Shown here: one piece after another, positions 33,431-43,717 of the stretch | Numbering within the stretch: position 1 is the stretch's first letter | How the letters are laid out: each line of letters opens with the position of its first letter | Source of the DNA: Myxocyprinus asiaticus | Taxonomy: Eukaryota; Chordata; Actinopteri; Cypriniformes; Catostomidae | Assembly: GCF_019703515.2 (NCBI RefSeq) | Contig: NC_059374.1 | Span: 18,024,095-18,088,094, forward strand | Length of the DNA stretch: 64,000 nucleotides | Direction: 5' to 3' | Made by a program: the position numbers and the translations under genes | Notes under the pieces: model-generated | The model's database searches: none | The model's input: only the letters and a program-made list of their open reading frames with translations | Told to the model about the DNA's origin: nothing

Positions 33431-34039
33431 ACAGGTGGTTTTGATGTTGTGGCTGATCGATGTACTGTACCTTCATAGAAAATAACTGATCGAATTTTAG
33501 AATGTGCCATGTCATCCGTCACACCTGTCTGGTGTGTGACCCCCTTTAATTTACCAAAGTTGTATTAAGAAATATGTTTGAAAACGCACATTGTGCAATG
33601 AGTAGCCCTATTTATATCTGAAAAAATGTCCGATATACTGTATGTCCATATCATCAGGAAAATATTTAGATTATCGATGTGTGTAAAAGGCATCGATCCC
33701 AAGCCTTGTTATGACACACGTGAGAACCAATAATGACTCACACAAAGCTATTGTATGGTTTCAGATGACTTAGAATATGGTGCATATAATATACAGAAAA
33801 AATATCTTAGCTCAGTAGGTCCTTAAAATGCAAGTGGATGGTGATGCGACCTTTTGATGCTCCAAAAAGAAAAGACATTCAGCATAAACTTCATCCATAC
33901 GATTCCACTGGTTAAATGAATGTCTTCTAAAGGGCAAGATCGCTTTTGGTGTGAAAAAGATCAATATTTAAGTCTATTTAACTATAAATCACTTCCGGTC
34001 AGCAGCAGTTAATGCGTGTGACATAATCGCGTTGGCATG

Positions 34040-35533
34040 TAGGGCTGCAACTAACGATTATTTTGATAATCAACTAATCTAAAGGTTATTAGAGTGATTA
34101 TTCGACTATTCACAGATTATTGCAACGATAAATCATTAGCTCTTAACCGACTATTCATCTTGTGCCTCAACTTAAAAGGTTGTATTAAATGTGAATACAA
34201 CAAAAAAGAGGGCAAAATCATCTTTTAGAAATACCTCTAAATGATGTTCACTGAATTACAAGGAACAAAATACTTGGATTTTTATTAAATTTAATTCGTT
34301 AAAAAAATTCACAGCAAAAAGTCCTATTGTTATCAAGTGTTTTTGTCTTGTTTTCCATTTAAAATGATCTAAAAATCATATAAGGTATGATAGAAACATA
34401 TAAGATAATTAGATTTGCTTTCAGAGAATGTATCTTGAGTGTAAGTGTATTTTGCATATGAGTGTATTTTTTCACTGCCAGTGCAGTAAAGACAAAATAT
34501 ACTTGTATTCAATATATATTCTTTGAAAGCAAGTCTAAATATCTTATATGTTGCTTCTCAGGTAAATGTATCTTGTTTTAAGGATTTTTTGATATTTTAA
34601 AATATTAATTATTAATAATTAAATATATATTAAATATTATATTCAAAATTTTCTGAATTTTTTTCCTTCTGCAGTATAGCTCCTAATAGTAAATAAGGAG
34701 TTTAAGAAATGTTATTGGAAAACAAACCAAAAAAGACAAATCAATAACCAATAATTTTTTTTATTTTTTTTATTAATTTATTTTTTTGCATTGTATATTG
34801 GGCTAAGACTACACTCTCTCACCTTTTTGTTCAATTCGATCCATCTTTAAAAAAAACTCTATTCTTAGAGCTTGAATCTATGATTTTCTTCACGATAAGA
34901 TACACACAGTGACATGTATTATGATTCACTACGTCGTGAGCCATCACGTTATAATCTAGCGAGCGTCCTCATGCGAGAGGGTTTATCAGCCGGGAGAAGT
35001 TTGAAACTCTATTGCTCTGTTTTTCACACAACTCAAATGTGGCTCTGACCGCACAGAGAAATGCCTGTTTCGGAGTTTGTGCTTATTTACACAACCCGCT
35101 TACTTATTATTTGAACTTTAATAAAGGATGCATTAAACATATAACTCCGAGCTGTTTCATTTATAGACGCTCTGACAGGCAAGTTTTGCACAAGAGGAAC
35201 GCCAGATCCGGCTTCGATTTATTTCATGTCAGGACGACACTTCATTTATATTTACTTATTTTATATTTTTGTAGTATAATTCCCTCATACTTTGCGATCT
35301 ACATCACCTGAAGCCGTTTGGAAAATTTGGAGTGCGTCTGGACTGTGAGTTGTGTCGTCTTCCTCTCCTCATTCAGGCATGAGCTGCAGTGCTCCTTTCA
35401 CGCGTCATCATTAGGGTTTCATGATCCCGTGTTACGTTAAATGAGATCAAACGACTATACGACAACGGAAATTTTTGTCAACAATTTTTTTATTGTCGAC
35501 GTTGTCTAATGTCGACTGATTGTTTTGGCCTTA
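34040..35533. mobile_element. 1494-bp hAT element (tagggctgcaactaacg type)
   Basis: Begins tagggctgcaactaacgatt and ends gtcgactgattgttttggcctta. Flanks ttggcatg (34032-34039) and ttagcatg (35534-35541) match 7 of 8. The left end belongs to a hAT type widespread in fish. Interior AT-rich, no transposase recognised; an open frame of 99 codons at 35012-35311 has no motif. It lies in the centre of the palindromic TTAA MITE. Confidence 0.82.
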
Positions 35534-36123
35534 TTAGCATGTTCACAGGAGAACAGATGCACGTGCCACACACCCAGAAGAGCGGCGCTGTTTACAACTG
35601 AGTAGGAGGAATGCTGTACAGAAGCGTAATTGGTTTTGGTTTAGATCTGTATTTGTGTCTGTATGTTTACTCACAATGGTGAATTTCTGTGCTCATCCTG
35701 GATTTCTTAACTGAGAGAAAAACGTGAGATTATGTCCGAACATGCCAACGCGAATACGTCACACAACAGACCGCATGAACTCCGCCCTCTCGTGAATGCG
35801 TTTACTATTGCTGACCAGAAGCGATGATTTATACTTAAATATTGATCCTTTTTGCACCAAAATCGATCATTTAGCTTTAGAAGACATTCATTTAACCAGT
35901 GGAGTCGTATGAATGACGTTTATGCTGAATGTCTGTTCTTTTTGGAGCTTCAAAGGTCATATCACAAACCACTTGCATTTTAAGGACCTACTGAGCTAAG
36001 ATATGTTTTCTATTTTTCTTCAAATGTGTTTTGCTGAAGAAAGAAAGTCATATACATCAGGGATAGGATGAGGGTGAGTAAATGATGTGAGAATTTTCAT
36101 TTTTGGGTGAACTGTCCCTTTAA

Positions 36124-38773
36124 GGACTTACTGAAGGAGTTAAATATCAATACAGTCATTCCCCTTTCCTAAAATATTTCAGTCAAGAAATCATACCCTG
36201 CGTTTCAGAAAATCTGCTCTGTGCCACACTAAAGAAGAGATTCCACTAAATCTTTAAAGTATTGGCTTATTTTTCATTTCACCCTTTAGTTAATGAATCA
36301 GGTTGGGCTTGGGAAAAAAATGCAAAAAAGAGTCAGCATTCATTAAAGACTCATTTTCTCATGTTGTGCTCCAGAGACTGAGATTATGGAGTCCTCCACT
36401 AAGAATGAATGGACCTTGAATTTAACAACAGCCACAGCAGTCAGCAAGATTCGAGAGCTACTCTAACCACGTGTTTTTCTAGGAAACTATTCTAATGTCT
36501 GAGTCATCTCCTCATGCAGTGCGCTTGACACGCTTCTGCAAGGGCACATGCTGGAAGTTAAACCTGTTCTGTGTTGCAAAGAGCTTTAGCGTGCTAATCC
36601 GTTGAAACTGTGATTTGCATAAGTCAGGGGGATAACTCTACTGCTGCTGGAGAACTGTCTGGTGCTCACGAGACTTTGAGCACACACAGTATTACACAAG
36701 TAGTCTTTTTTTAAATTCCTAACGGCCGCCCAGTCGCCCACAGATTACCAGTCCACCTCCGCAGTGCTGTTGTTTAGTACCTGTCTAGGCCTGTTTGAGG
36801 TCAGGTTCACCTCGTGTCTCTGGTCTCATTTGGTACACCTACTCTTTCAAAACGGTGAAGTGAATTGGTATTTGAAAGCAGCAGCCACAATCAGACATTG
36901 TAAACACAAAATCTGTACGTTTAGAGCAGCTTGACACTTTGTGTTAACCATGCACAAAAGCTGTGTATCTTATTTTTTAGCTGTGACTTAATTATCCTAT
37001 TACTAGGATATTATTAGTATTAGTATTTTTTTTGTTGGTCGCTTGGTTTCTATTTCTGTAGCATTGCAAGAGGTAGTCACAGTGACATCTCATTGGTCCA
37101 AATTTCTGTTTCACATACTGTATATATAGAGTTAAATTTCAGCACTTTCACAATCTGCGATTAATCGTGATGTGGTGGTGTAATGCCGAATAGACTTAGG
37201 AATAGTAGTCCACTGTAGAGTCCACATCAGTACGAACTCGGCAAAGGGAGCGCACGATCATCTTTCAGAATCATAATGACAAATGGGATGTGACGCAACC
37301 ATACTTGACTGCTGTATCCAACTATATTAGGTTGCGGATCACATGAGCTTCACTGTCTGCACCATTCGTAGTTGCCGCATAGCACCACTGCATTTGCATA
37401 AAGTTGAACTCTGCACAAGTTTAGCGCAATTGCCAACTCTAATTGGAAATGAATGACTTTCAATAGCATTGTTGTTTCAAACCGCTGTCAGTGTGAATGC
37501 CGATTTACTTGTCACTGGAAACTTGTCGCATCATGCCAGATTAGAACACTGTGTTGGTGCCTTTATCCTCATTAGTGTAAATGATTAAAAGGTCACTGCC
37601 TTTCTTTTTAGATTACTTTCCCCAGGCGCAATGAAAAACTGTGTGTTTTTTTACTTCAGACGATTTTACGAAAGATTTGCCACGTGATTCTGTTTTCCTC
37701 GTTTATTTGTTTATCTGCAAATCTATTTCTAGATATTCTCAATCGCTGTGTAATGCAGGATGGCACATTTGGGAGAGTTTATCTTAGCATGCCTGAAAAT
37801 CTGTCAATGAAAATGAATTTGTGTGTGTGTGTGTGTGTGTGGTGTGTGTGGCTAGGGTGGGGTGAGGGGGATGGCTTCATATGGGACAATGCAGTGCTGC
37901 TTCACATGCTGTCTGAACACAGCAGATCTGTGTGTGTATGTAAATCCTGCAGGAAGGGGATTTGGGCTAATTTGGATGGAGCAACGTCTCATCCTTCATC
38001 GACTTTATAAATTTAGTGAAGACGCAGTAGCAGCTAGGTGTAGATTACATACATAAATCCATGCATACACACTAATTTCACAGGGCTCTGGTGAGGTTAT
38101 CAATCTCCAATAATTTCATCATACAACCGTATATTTGGGTATGTATTAGACTAAATATTATTATTTTGCCTAATACGTCTCTCAAAATTTGTCTTGCAGC
38201 CTTGCACGTTTTCCATTGTGTTGCATCACCTTTATGTAATTATACAAGCAATATAAAAGTGTAACAATTTTTTTTTATGTTAAAATATTTTCTCCTATCC
38301 CAGTTTTATACGCAGAGATGACTACAACCAAGCCTTTCGTAGGTTGATTCCCATGAAAAATGTCAACTCTGTGGAGCTATCAAAAAAATATTTTTTTTTG
38401 CATTGGCTCAACCAATGGTGTGGGTTTGTGACAGGATTGTCTGTTTGTTCGACCAATGGAAGACCAGGGGAGTGTTAAGGAACCTGTTTGAAAGTAGACA
38501 TTTTTGGAATTCCGTTTGGTGATGGCAGTGGTGCAGAAATTACACACTTCGCTATTAACATGTGGTTGACTATAAATGACTTGGTGGTTATTATACCAAA
38601 AGAAAAATCCATTTTATCATAGGAGAGGCCACAGGCATATACTGTGTCGTAGTTAATAAGTGAACCATTAATTCCAGAGCTCTGCCCTGTCCTTGATTGG
38701 TTAATATATGAGTGTGTTTGTGTTTTAAGAGAGGAGACAGGGTTGATTAATGTGTCCTTGGTGTTTATTGTAG
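36124..38773. other. Rest of traf4 intron 2; (GT)n tract
   Basis: No exon or transposon was recognised here. A GT microsatellite lies at about 37819-37850. The interval ends with the acceptor tgtttattgtag. Confidence 0.5.
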
Positions 38774-38878
38774 ATCTATCCTGACCCTGAGCTGGAGCAG
38801 CAGATATTGGCTCTGGCCATCCGCTGTATTCACAGTGAGGAGGGCTGCCGCTGGACTGGCCAGATGAAACAGCTACAG
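38774..38878 (+). CDS. traf4: TRAF4, coding exon 3 (linker, first zinc finger start)
   Basis: The 105 bases encode 35 residues, IYPDPELEQQILALAIRCIH then SEEGCRWTGQMKQLQ, in phase 0 at both ends. IYPDPELEQQ is a TRAF4 signature following the RING. CIHSEEGCRWTGQ supplies the first two cysteines of the first TRAF-type zinc finger (CxxxxxxC pattern, closed by histidine and cysteine at the start of exon 4). The acceptor attgtag ends at 38773 and the donor gtaagc starts at 38879. Compared with what is known of mammalian TRAF4 the changes are conservative. The TRAF-type fingers bind partner proteins and help place TRAF4 at membranes. Confidence 0.97.
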
Positions 38879-38984
38879 GTAAGCATAGTTTTTATTTTGT
38901 TTTGTTTTTTGCAGTTTATTTATTGTGACAGTCTGAAAAATTACATGAAACGATAAGCAGAAGAGATCAGGAAATGAGGCAAGC

Positions 38985-40012
38985 CGCATTCGAACTTGAG
39001 GCTACAATCAAATTTATCTGGATACATTTGAAGACTGCGTTTTCGTTTTCAAAATGCTCTCCGTCCACACTGCCGTTTTCCAAAAATTGCTCGTCCACAC
39101 TGAAACTTAAATCCCCTTTCAGCGCATGCGAAAAATCGCCATTCCATGTACGGTCTGACAGCAAGTCTGAGTAAACTTCCCGTCACCTTTGAAGGAATGC
39201 TTTGTGAAGGTTGTACAAAGTAACATTTAGCTTTAACAATGCTATCAAAGTGGGGCCTGGGTAGCTCAGTGAGTATTGACACTGACTACCACCCCTGGAG
39301 TCATAAGTTTGAATCCAGGGCATGCTGAGTGACTCCAGCCAGGTCTCCTAAGCAACCAATTGGCCCGGTTGCTAGGGAGGGTAGAGATACATGTGGTAAC
39401 CTCCTCGTGGTCATTATAATGTGGTTCTCGCTCTCGGTGGAGCACGTGGTGTGTTGTGCGTGGATGCCGCGGAGAATAGCGTGAAGCCTCCACATGCGCT
39501 ATGTCTCCGTGGTAACGCGCTCAACAAGCCACGTGATAAGATGCGCAGATTGACGGTCTCAGATACAGAGGCAACTGAGATTCGTCCTCCACAACCCGGA
39601 TTGAGGTGAGTCACTACGCCACCACGAGGACTTAGAGCTAATTGGGTATTGGGCATTCCAAATTGGGGAGAAAAAGGGGAGAAAAAACACAATGCTATCA
39701 AAGTAAAGTACAGGCACAACAGCGCTGCCACAACATGGGCTGCCTTTTTGATTGTTTTAAGTTGAATAGATCACATGACTTCGTACATGACAACAAATAC
39801 TTCATCGTATTAAGATATCTCAGCTTCCCCTGTCCACACTGCAACGTTAAGATGGCGTTTTCAAATGTATCCATTTGGAAGAGTGTTTCCAAAATGCTCT
39901 GTTTTCGTTGTAAAAAAAACGCTGTCTTTGTTTGGATAGAAGGCCAAAACGTGGAGAAAAAGATGCGTTTTCTAACGAAAATGTATTGGTGTGGACATGG
40001 CCTATGTGGCAC
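38985..40012. mobile_element. gtccacactg MITE, split by a SINE
   Basis: The left part (about 38985-39251) has gactgcgttttcgttttcaa, aatgctct and ccgtccacactgcc. The right part (39689-40012) has cagtgt..ccacactgcaacg, gttttcaaatgtatcc, aaaatgctctgttttcgttg and gtattggtgtggacatggcc. The two share inverted and direct words. Removing the SINE at 39252-39688 restores continuity. Exact outer ends were not fixed. Confidence 0.55.
39252..39688 (+). mobile_element. Full-length tRNA-derived SINE with 16-bp TSD
   Basis: The 16-base word acaatgctatcaaagt stands at 39236-39251 and, identical, at 39689-39704, a textbook target duplication of LINE-driven insertion. The element starts ggggcctgggtagctcagtg (A-box TGGGTAGCTCAGTGAG) and has ataagtttgaatccaggg (B-box) about 50 bases later, then a unique body and a tail of gggagaaaaaggggagaaaa. 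The perfect duplication suggests a fairly recent insertion. A shorter minus-strand copy is at 50266-50541. Confidence 0.95.
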
Positions 40013-40049
40013 ACATATAAGCTGTACCCCGCAATATATTTTTTGGGGA

Positions 40050-40560
40050 GGGGAAATCACTATATATCAATATTTTACCTCACAATACTGTATTGATATT
40101 CTAATGCTAAGAATTTTGACTTTTGGTTGCATTTTTCACATATTATTTTTGGGAAAAATAAATTAAGAGCAAGCGTGTGAGAAGAGAAAACGTACAACAG
40201 CATTAGATTTATGAAACTCTAAAATGAAACTCTTCCAGTCAACCAAAATGTGAACTCATAATGAGCTAAGAATATAAAAGTCTATTACTTGTTCCATTTG
40301 TAAGGTTGTCCATACAGATCCTCCGTACAGCTAGACTGCAGTGGTTTTCATGTACTGATAAACTTCTATGGCTCTACAATGAAATAAAGCAGGAAGTTCA
40401 GCACTTGTTGCACAAATCATCGAAATCCAATAAAGATAAATGAGAAGCAAGTAAAAGATTGCAATATATCACCATTTTGAATTGCAACATTCCAAACAAA
40501 GAATCACAATATTATCATATCGCAACCCATAAATTGATATAATATTATATTGTATCTTGT
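40050..40560. repeat. Possible hAT fragment with repeated atattgata words
   Basis: The words ctatatatcaatattttacc and tgtattgatattc near 40060-40105, and caatatatcaccatttt, tatcatatcgcaacccat and ttgatataatattatattg near 40460-40550, resemble the AT-rich ends of hAT elements with TATCGATA-like termini. I could not define ends or a target duplication. Confidence 0.35.
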
Positions 40561-40738
40561 TTTAGTTGTGCAAAGCTTCTGTCTGGTCTTTTGTTCTGTA
40601 GCTTTGTAGATTTCGTACTCCACTTGCATAGCGGCTGGTAGCTATAAGCTTTTGGCGCAGTACTACATGATTGTTTTAGTAGTGTGTTGAGGCCGAACTG
40701 TCTTACTTACCAACTCTCCCTTCATCTGTTTCTTTCAG

Positions 40739-40900
40739 AGCCACTTCTCCACCTGCGCATTCAACGTGATCCCCTGCCCCAATCGCTGCTCCGTGAAGCT
40801 GACTCGCCGGGACCTGCCTGAGCACCTGCAGCATGACTGCCCCAAACGCAAGGTCAAGTGCGAGTTTTGCGGGAGCGAGTTCACAGGAGAGGCCTTTGAG
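40739..40900 (+). CDS. traf4: TRAF4, coding exon 4 (TRAF zinc fingers)
   Basis: The 162 bases encode 54 residues in phase 0: SHFSTCAFNVIPCPNRCSVK, LTRRDLPEHLQHDCPKRKVK, CEFCGSEFTGEAFE. The order C-x(6)-C, C-x-H/C and HLQHDC gives one complete TRAF-type finger and halves of its neighbours, each with a CPNxC or CPKR signature. The acceptor ctgtttctttcag ends at 40738; phase favours this AG over the one two bases later. The donor is gtatgc at 40901. The fingers form the elongated middle of TRAF4; this family member has more of them than other TRAFs. Confidence 0.97.
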
Positions 40901-40926
40901 GTATGCCAGAAGGCTTTAACCGCCCT

Positions 40927-41105
40927 GCTGAAAAAAACTGTCTAAACTTTGCTGGTCAAAGCTGGTTTAAGCTGGTCTCCCAGCCTTACCAAAATGGTTT
41001 AGCTGGGCAGCCACTAGTCTCCTAGCCTGACTAAAACACCTCTAAAACCAGCCAGACCAGGCTGGGAGACCGGATAAGACCAGCAAACCATTTTAGGCTG
41101 GTTTA
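40927..41105. repeat. gctggtttaagctggtc inverted-repeat element
   Basis: The words gctggtttaagctggtctcc and cagccttaccaaaatggttt on the left reappear inverted as aaaccagccagaccaggctgg and gggagaccggataagaccag, then ttttaggctggtttaaga, on the right. It is a short palindromic repeat typical of cyprinids. It starts about 27 bp after the exon 4 donor. Confidence 0.75.
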
Positions 41106-41646
41106 AGATGTCTTTTTTTGACATTGTAGTCAGATTATGACAAAAACAGATTGTTATTGTTTGGAATAATAGCTTATTGGATCTGTTGGAACATTACCTT
41201 AGCAGTATTAGCTGTCTTGTTTGATTTTTGTGCTATAATAAGGATTACTACATCAAGGAAGGCTTGAGCGCTTCACACTGTGCTGTGATTCTCTCGATGT
41301 GTGAACTCTAAGAATTCGTTACTAGCAAATTGGCAGCTAGCTTGATCTTGTAGTAACACAAGATCTTCGGTTGTTCGCTTTTACACATCTAATTCAAACC
41401 TCATCGTGCATAAATGAGACATTTATTCTTGTTTAATGTTTTTTATTGGAATTGTTCTTTGTGTTTCATGGCTGGACTGCAAAATTGCACAAAGTTCATG
41501 ATTAAAGAACAGTTTTACTTGGGATTTAAAACTGCAGTGCTTGCAAGTTTGGTGTTTCTTTGTATGGTGACTTGTCTGATTCTTTGTCTTTGTATAATTA
41601 CAGTGCTTGCAAGGCACCACTGTTTTGATATTTTTCAAACATTCAA

Positions 41647-41757
41647 GGCTGCGTTTCCCAAAAGCATTGCAAGCTTAACATGATCATATAGACCATTGGT
41701 GCCAGTGGTTTCTATAATCTACTTAGGCTTACGTTGCTTTTGGGAAACGCTGCACTG
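41647..41757. mobile_element. 111-bp MITE (ggctgcgtttcccaaaagc type)
   Basis: Left end ggctgcgtttcccaaaagca and right end gttgcttttgggaaacgctg are inverted repeats of about 20 bp with few changes. It lies in traf4 intron 4. A clear target duplication was not seen. Confidence 0.75.
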
Positions 41758-42252
41758 GTTAGTTTCGTGTGGTTTTTTTTTTTTTGTCTTAGGGGTGCTA
41801 TCTATTTGTTAGCTGTTGTAAAATTAGCATTAGCATTTTTAAGAAAAGTTAAAAAAATCTCTTTGAATTATATTGATAGCTTTTTTTTCCATTTGAAATG
41901 TAAATAACAGTGATGGCATCAACTTAATGTCTTGGTCTTTCCTATATTTATTTGCATACTGCATATTTGTATGTTCTCTCTTGCATCTGTTTAACAATCT
42001 ATAATCACATTTATGCTGCAAAGACAGTCACATTGTATGTTAATGTTTTAGCTGACAGAAAACAAGATGTGTGCTGAGTGTCATGGCAATGGCAAAGCAG
42101 CTCAGATGCAGCTGATTTCATCCCAGAACCAAAACCTAAAACATACGTTTACCTAAAGCTTCAACAATGTTCTTTTCCTGCCTTGCAAAAGCACTGCATT
42201 CTAGTTTCTTTTCTCCTTCTGATGTCCCTCTTTCTTGGTTTGTGTCCCTCAG

Positions 42253-42414
42253 AACCACCAGGGCATCTGTCCACAGGAGAGTGTCTACTGCGAAAACAAA
42301 TGTGGAGCGAGAATGATGAGGAGACTCCTGTCCCAGCACACCATGACAGAATGCCCCAAACGCACCCAACCCTGCAAGTACTGCGGCAAAGAGTTCGTCT
42401 ACGACACCATCCAG
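42253..42414 (+). CDS. traf4: TRAF4, coding exon 5 (TRAF zinc fingers)
   Basis: Again 162 bases, 54 residues, phase 0 at both ends: NHQGICPQESVYCENKCGAR, MMRRLLSQHTMTECPKRTQP, CKYCGKEFVYDTIQ. It repeats the plan of exon 4 (cysteine pair, CENKC, HxxxxC, CPKR, CxYC), so exons 4 and 5 look like duplicated zinc-finger cassettes. The acceptor gtgtccctcag ends at 42252; the donor gtctgt at 42415 lacks the preferred gtaagt/gtgagt and is the weakest donor of the gene. A TTAA MITE begins 25 bp further on. Skipping this exon would keep the frame. Confidence 0.97.
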
Positions 42415-42439
42415 GTCTGTGACAACAGAGGAACCTTAA

Positions 42440-43082
42440 AAGGAGTAGTTCACCCAAAAATGAAAATTCTGTCATTATTTACTTGAAAATACTTTTTCCA
42501 AACATGTATGACTTTATAATCTGTATGATGTTTCTTCTGTAGAACACGAAAAATTATTTTTTGAAGAATATCCTGGCCATGCTTTTGCATACAATGAAAG
42601 TGAATGAGGACTGGGGCTGTCAAGCTCCAAAATTACCAAACAATCACTTTTAAAGGATCAAAATAGTGGTCCATATGACTTGTGTGCCGTATTCCAAGTT
42701 TTCCGAAGTCATGCGATCTCTTTAAGGCAAGGACCAAAATTTAAGTTGGTTTTTACTAGAAAATTTGATATCCACTCTAGCTCTCCTTAGCATGTTTATC
42801 ACAGTTCATGAGAGCAGTTCGAATCGTTATTTGAATAGTTCTTTTCAATAAATCAGATGATCCAGTTAAGGAAATTGGTCTGAATTATTTGTTCACAAAT
42901 CAGACTGATCCAGTTCTCTAGTTCTCAAACTTACTGACTCAATGATTCACTTGCAGCGGTTAATAGTCTGCTAGAGTGGAACATTTTCAGTGAAAAATCA
43001 AACTGCATTGGAACCATATTATGGGGGTGTAAATAATGACAGATTAAAAAAAAAAAAAAAAACATTTGGGTGAACTATTCCT
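42440..43082. mobile_element. TTAA-type MITE (643 bp) next to the exon 5 donor
   Basis: Flanked by ttaa at 42436-42439 and 43083-43086. Left end aaggagtagttcacccaaaa and right end acatttgggtgaactattcc form the inverted termini. Interior words (gaacacgaaaaattat, ccatatgacttgtgtgc) are usual for this family. A 17-base A-run lies near the right end at about 43047-43063. It lies wholly within traf4 intron 5. Confidence 0.88.
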
Positions 43083-43717
43083 TTAAATAATTTATTGCCT
43101 TAACTTAAACTGCTCTACTGTGTAGACGTGTGTCTGTGTGATGGATAAAGGGATGTAAATGTTGTGTGTTTGTTGGGTTTTCTGTGGGTACATCCAGCAC
43201 TGGTTGCTAATGGAACAGTGGCGGCTCAGTGGCGAATTAAAGGGGTTTTGAGGTTGCACAGGGTGGGATGGCAGAGGGTCTGTGTCTACATAAACGCAGT
43301 CTTTCATGATAGATTCTGGGTTTGGTGCCAGGTAGCCACAGCTTGGTCTGGCCGAGCTTCTTTTAGCAACACCTGCATTCACACATATAGAGGTATACAG
43401 TACATACTGAAAACACTGCGATATTCAGCAACCCAGCAAAAACACACACACACTGCTTACACTTCCTCTTATAAAGAAGGATTTACATTTCATGAGCACC
43501 TCTTTCTGTCTTTGTTACATTTGGTGCATGCTTTTCTAAAGAAAAATCATACAAGCATAAGTACTTTAGTTGAGCTCATGGTTATTCAGTGAATCCATGC
43601 ATATTTTAGTGCTCACACCTCCTTTCATCAAGCTGTTATTACTCAACAAATACTGCAGAAATGACAGCACAACCTTCAGGTCCTCATCAATGCTGACTGC
43701 TCCCTTTCATCCCACAG

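Larger units (their letters stand above)
32635..33462. mobile_element. 828-bp foldback element made of two inverted Tc1 fragments
   Basis: The ends catcgatcagccacaacatt and aatattagacaggtgg..ggctgatcgatg are inverted repeats, flanked by TA (32633-32634, 33463-33464). The inverted similarity does not stop at the ends. Nearly the whole left arm (32635-32960) is the complement of the right arm (about 33102-33462), separated by a loop of about 140 bp. Each arm carries the same Tc1 transposase N-terminal segment, pointing outward from the loop. The intact repeat X copy at 52002 has no such insert at the corresponding gtgcgtaccatcattg site. Confidence 0.9.
30583..33545 (+). mobile_element. Repeat X (hAT-like), copy 1, split by two insertions
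   Basis: The pieces 30583-30618, 32275-32634 and 33465-33545 together match the uninterrupted copy at 52002-52579 in order: gacgcatacacacaaaag; cttgttcaagaatgaaag, gattagaaattattatgcaa, caaaccacaaaaatacatac, gagcagcctcgggag; aattttagaatgtgccatgt, catccgtcacacctgtctgg. Comparison with the intact copy fixes the position of both insertions. No coding capacity is evident. Confidence 0.78.
30360..33707. mobile_element. hAT-like element, itself interrupted
   Basis: It begins taggcatgtcataaaatatc and ends catcgatcccaagcctt; the reverse complement of the end, aaggcttgggatcgatg, resembles the left end over 8-10 bases. Flanks gttataac (30352-30359) and gttatgac (33708-33715) match 7 of 8. The interior holds other elements from about 30583 to 33545. 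Confidence 0.72.
30127..36119. mobile_element. Long TTAA-type palindromic MITE, expanded by nested insertions
   Basis: It starts aggagcagttcatccaaaat after ttaa (30123-30126) and ends atttttgggtgaactgtccct before ttaa (36120-36123). Its two arms are inverted copies: agctttgtgtgaggaac at about 30290 against gactcacacaaagctattgt at about 33740. Likewise aaatatcttagctcagtagg, cttaaaatgcaagtgg and gctccaaaaagaaaagacat at 33800-33880 match the complement of 35930-36010. The hAT elements 30360-33707 and 34040-35533 were inserted later. Without them the MITE is about 1.15 kb, similar in plan to the 544-bp copy at 56619-57162. Confidence 0.82.
29690..38773 (+). other. traf4: traf4 intron 2 (9084 bp)
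   Basis: Bounded by gtaatg and ttattgtag. About two thirds (30123-36123) is one nested transposon complex, described below. The flanking parts look unremarkable. Confidence 0.9.

Noticed and set aside
35012..35311. 99-codon open frame in intron 2
   Set aside because: It lies inside a hAT element framed by a 7-of-8 duplication and has no transposase motif.
39252..39330. tRNA gene suggested by A- and B-box
   Set aside because: The cloverleaf is not preserved, and the boxes head a 437-bp element with a target duplication, so it is a SINE.
42078..42486. Longer open frames over traf4 exon 5 on both strands
   Set aside because: They are other-frame shadows of the exon or run through the intron; homology defines the exon as 42253-42414.
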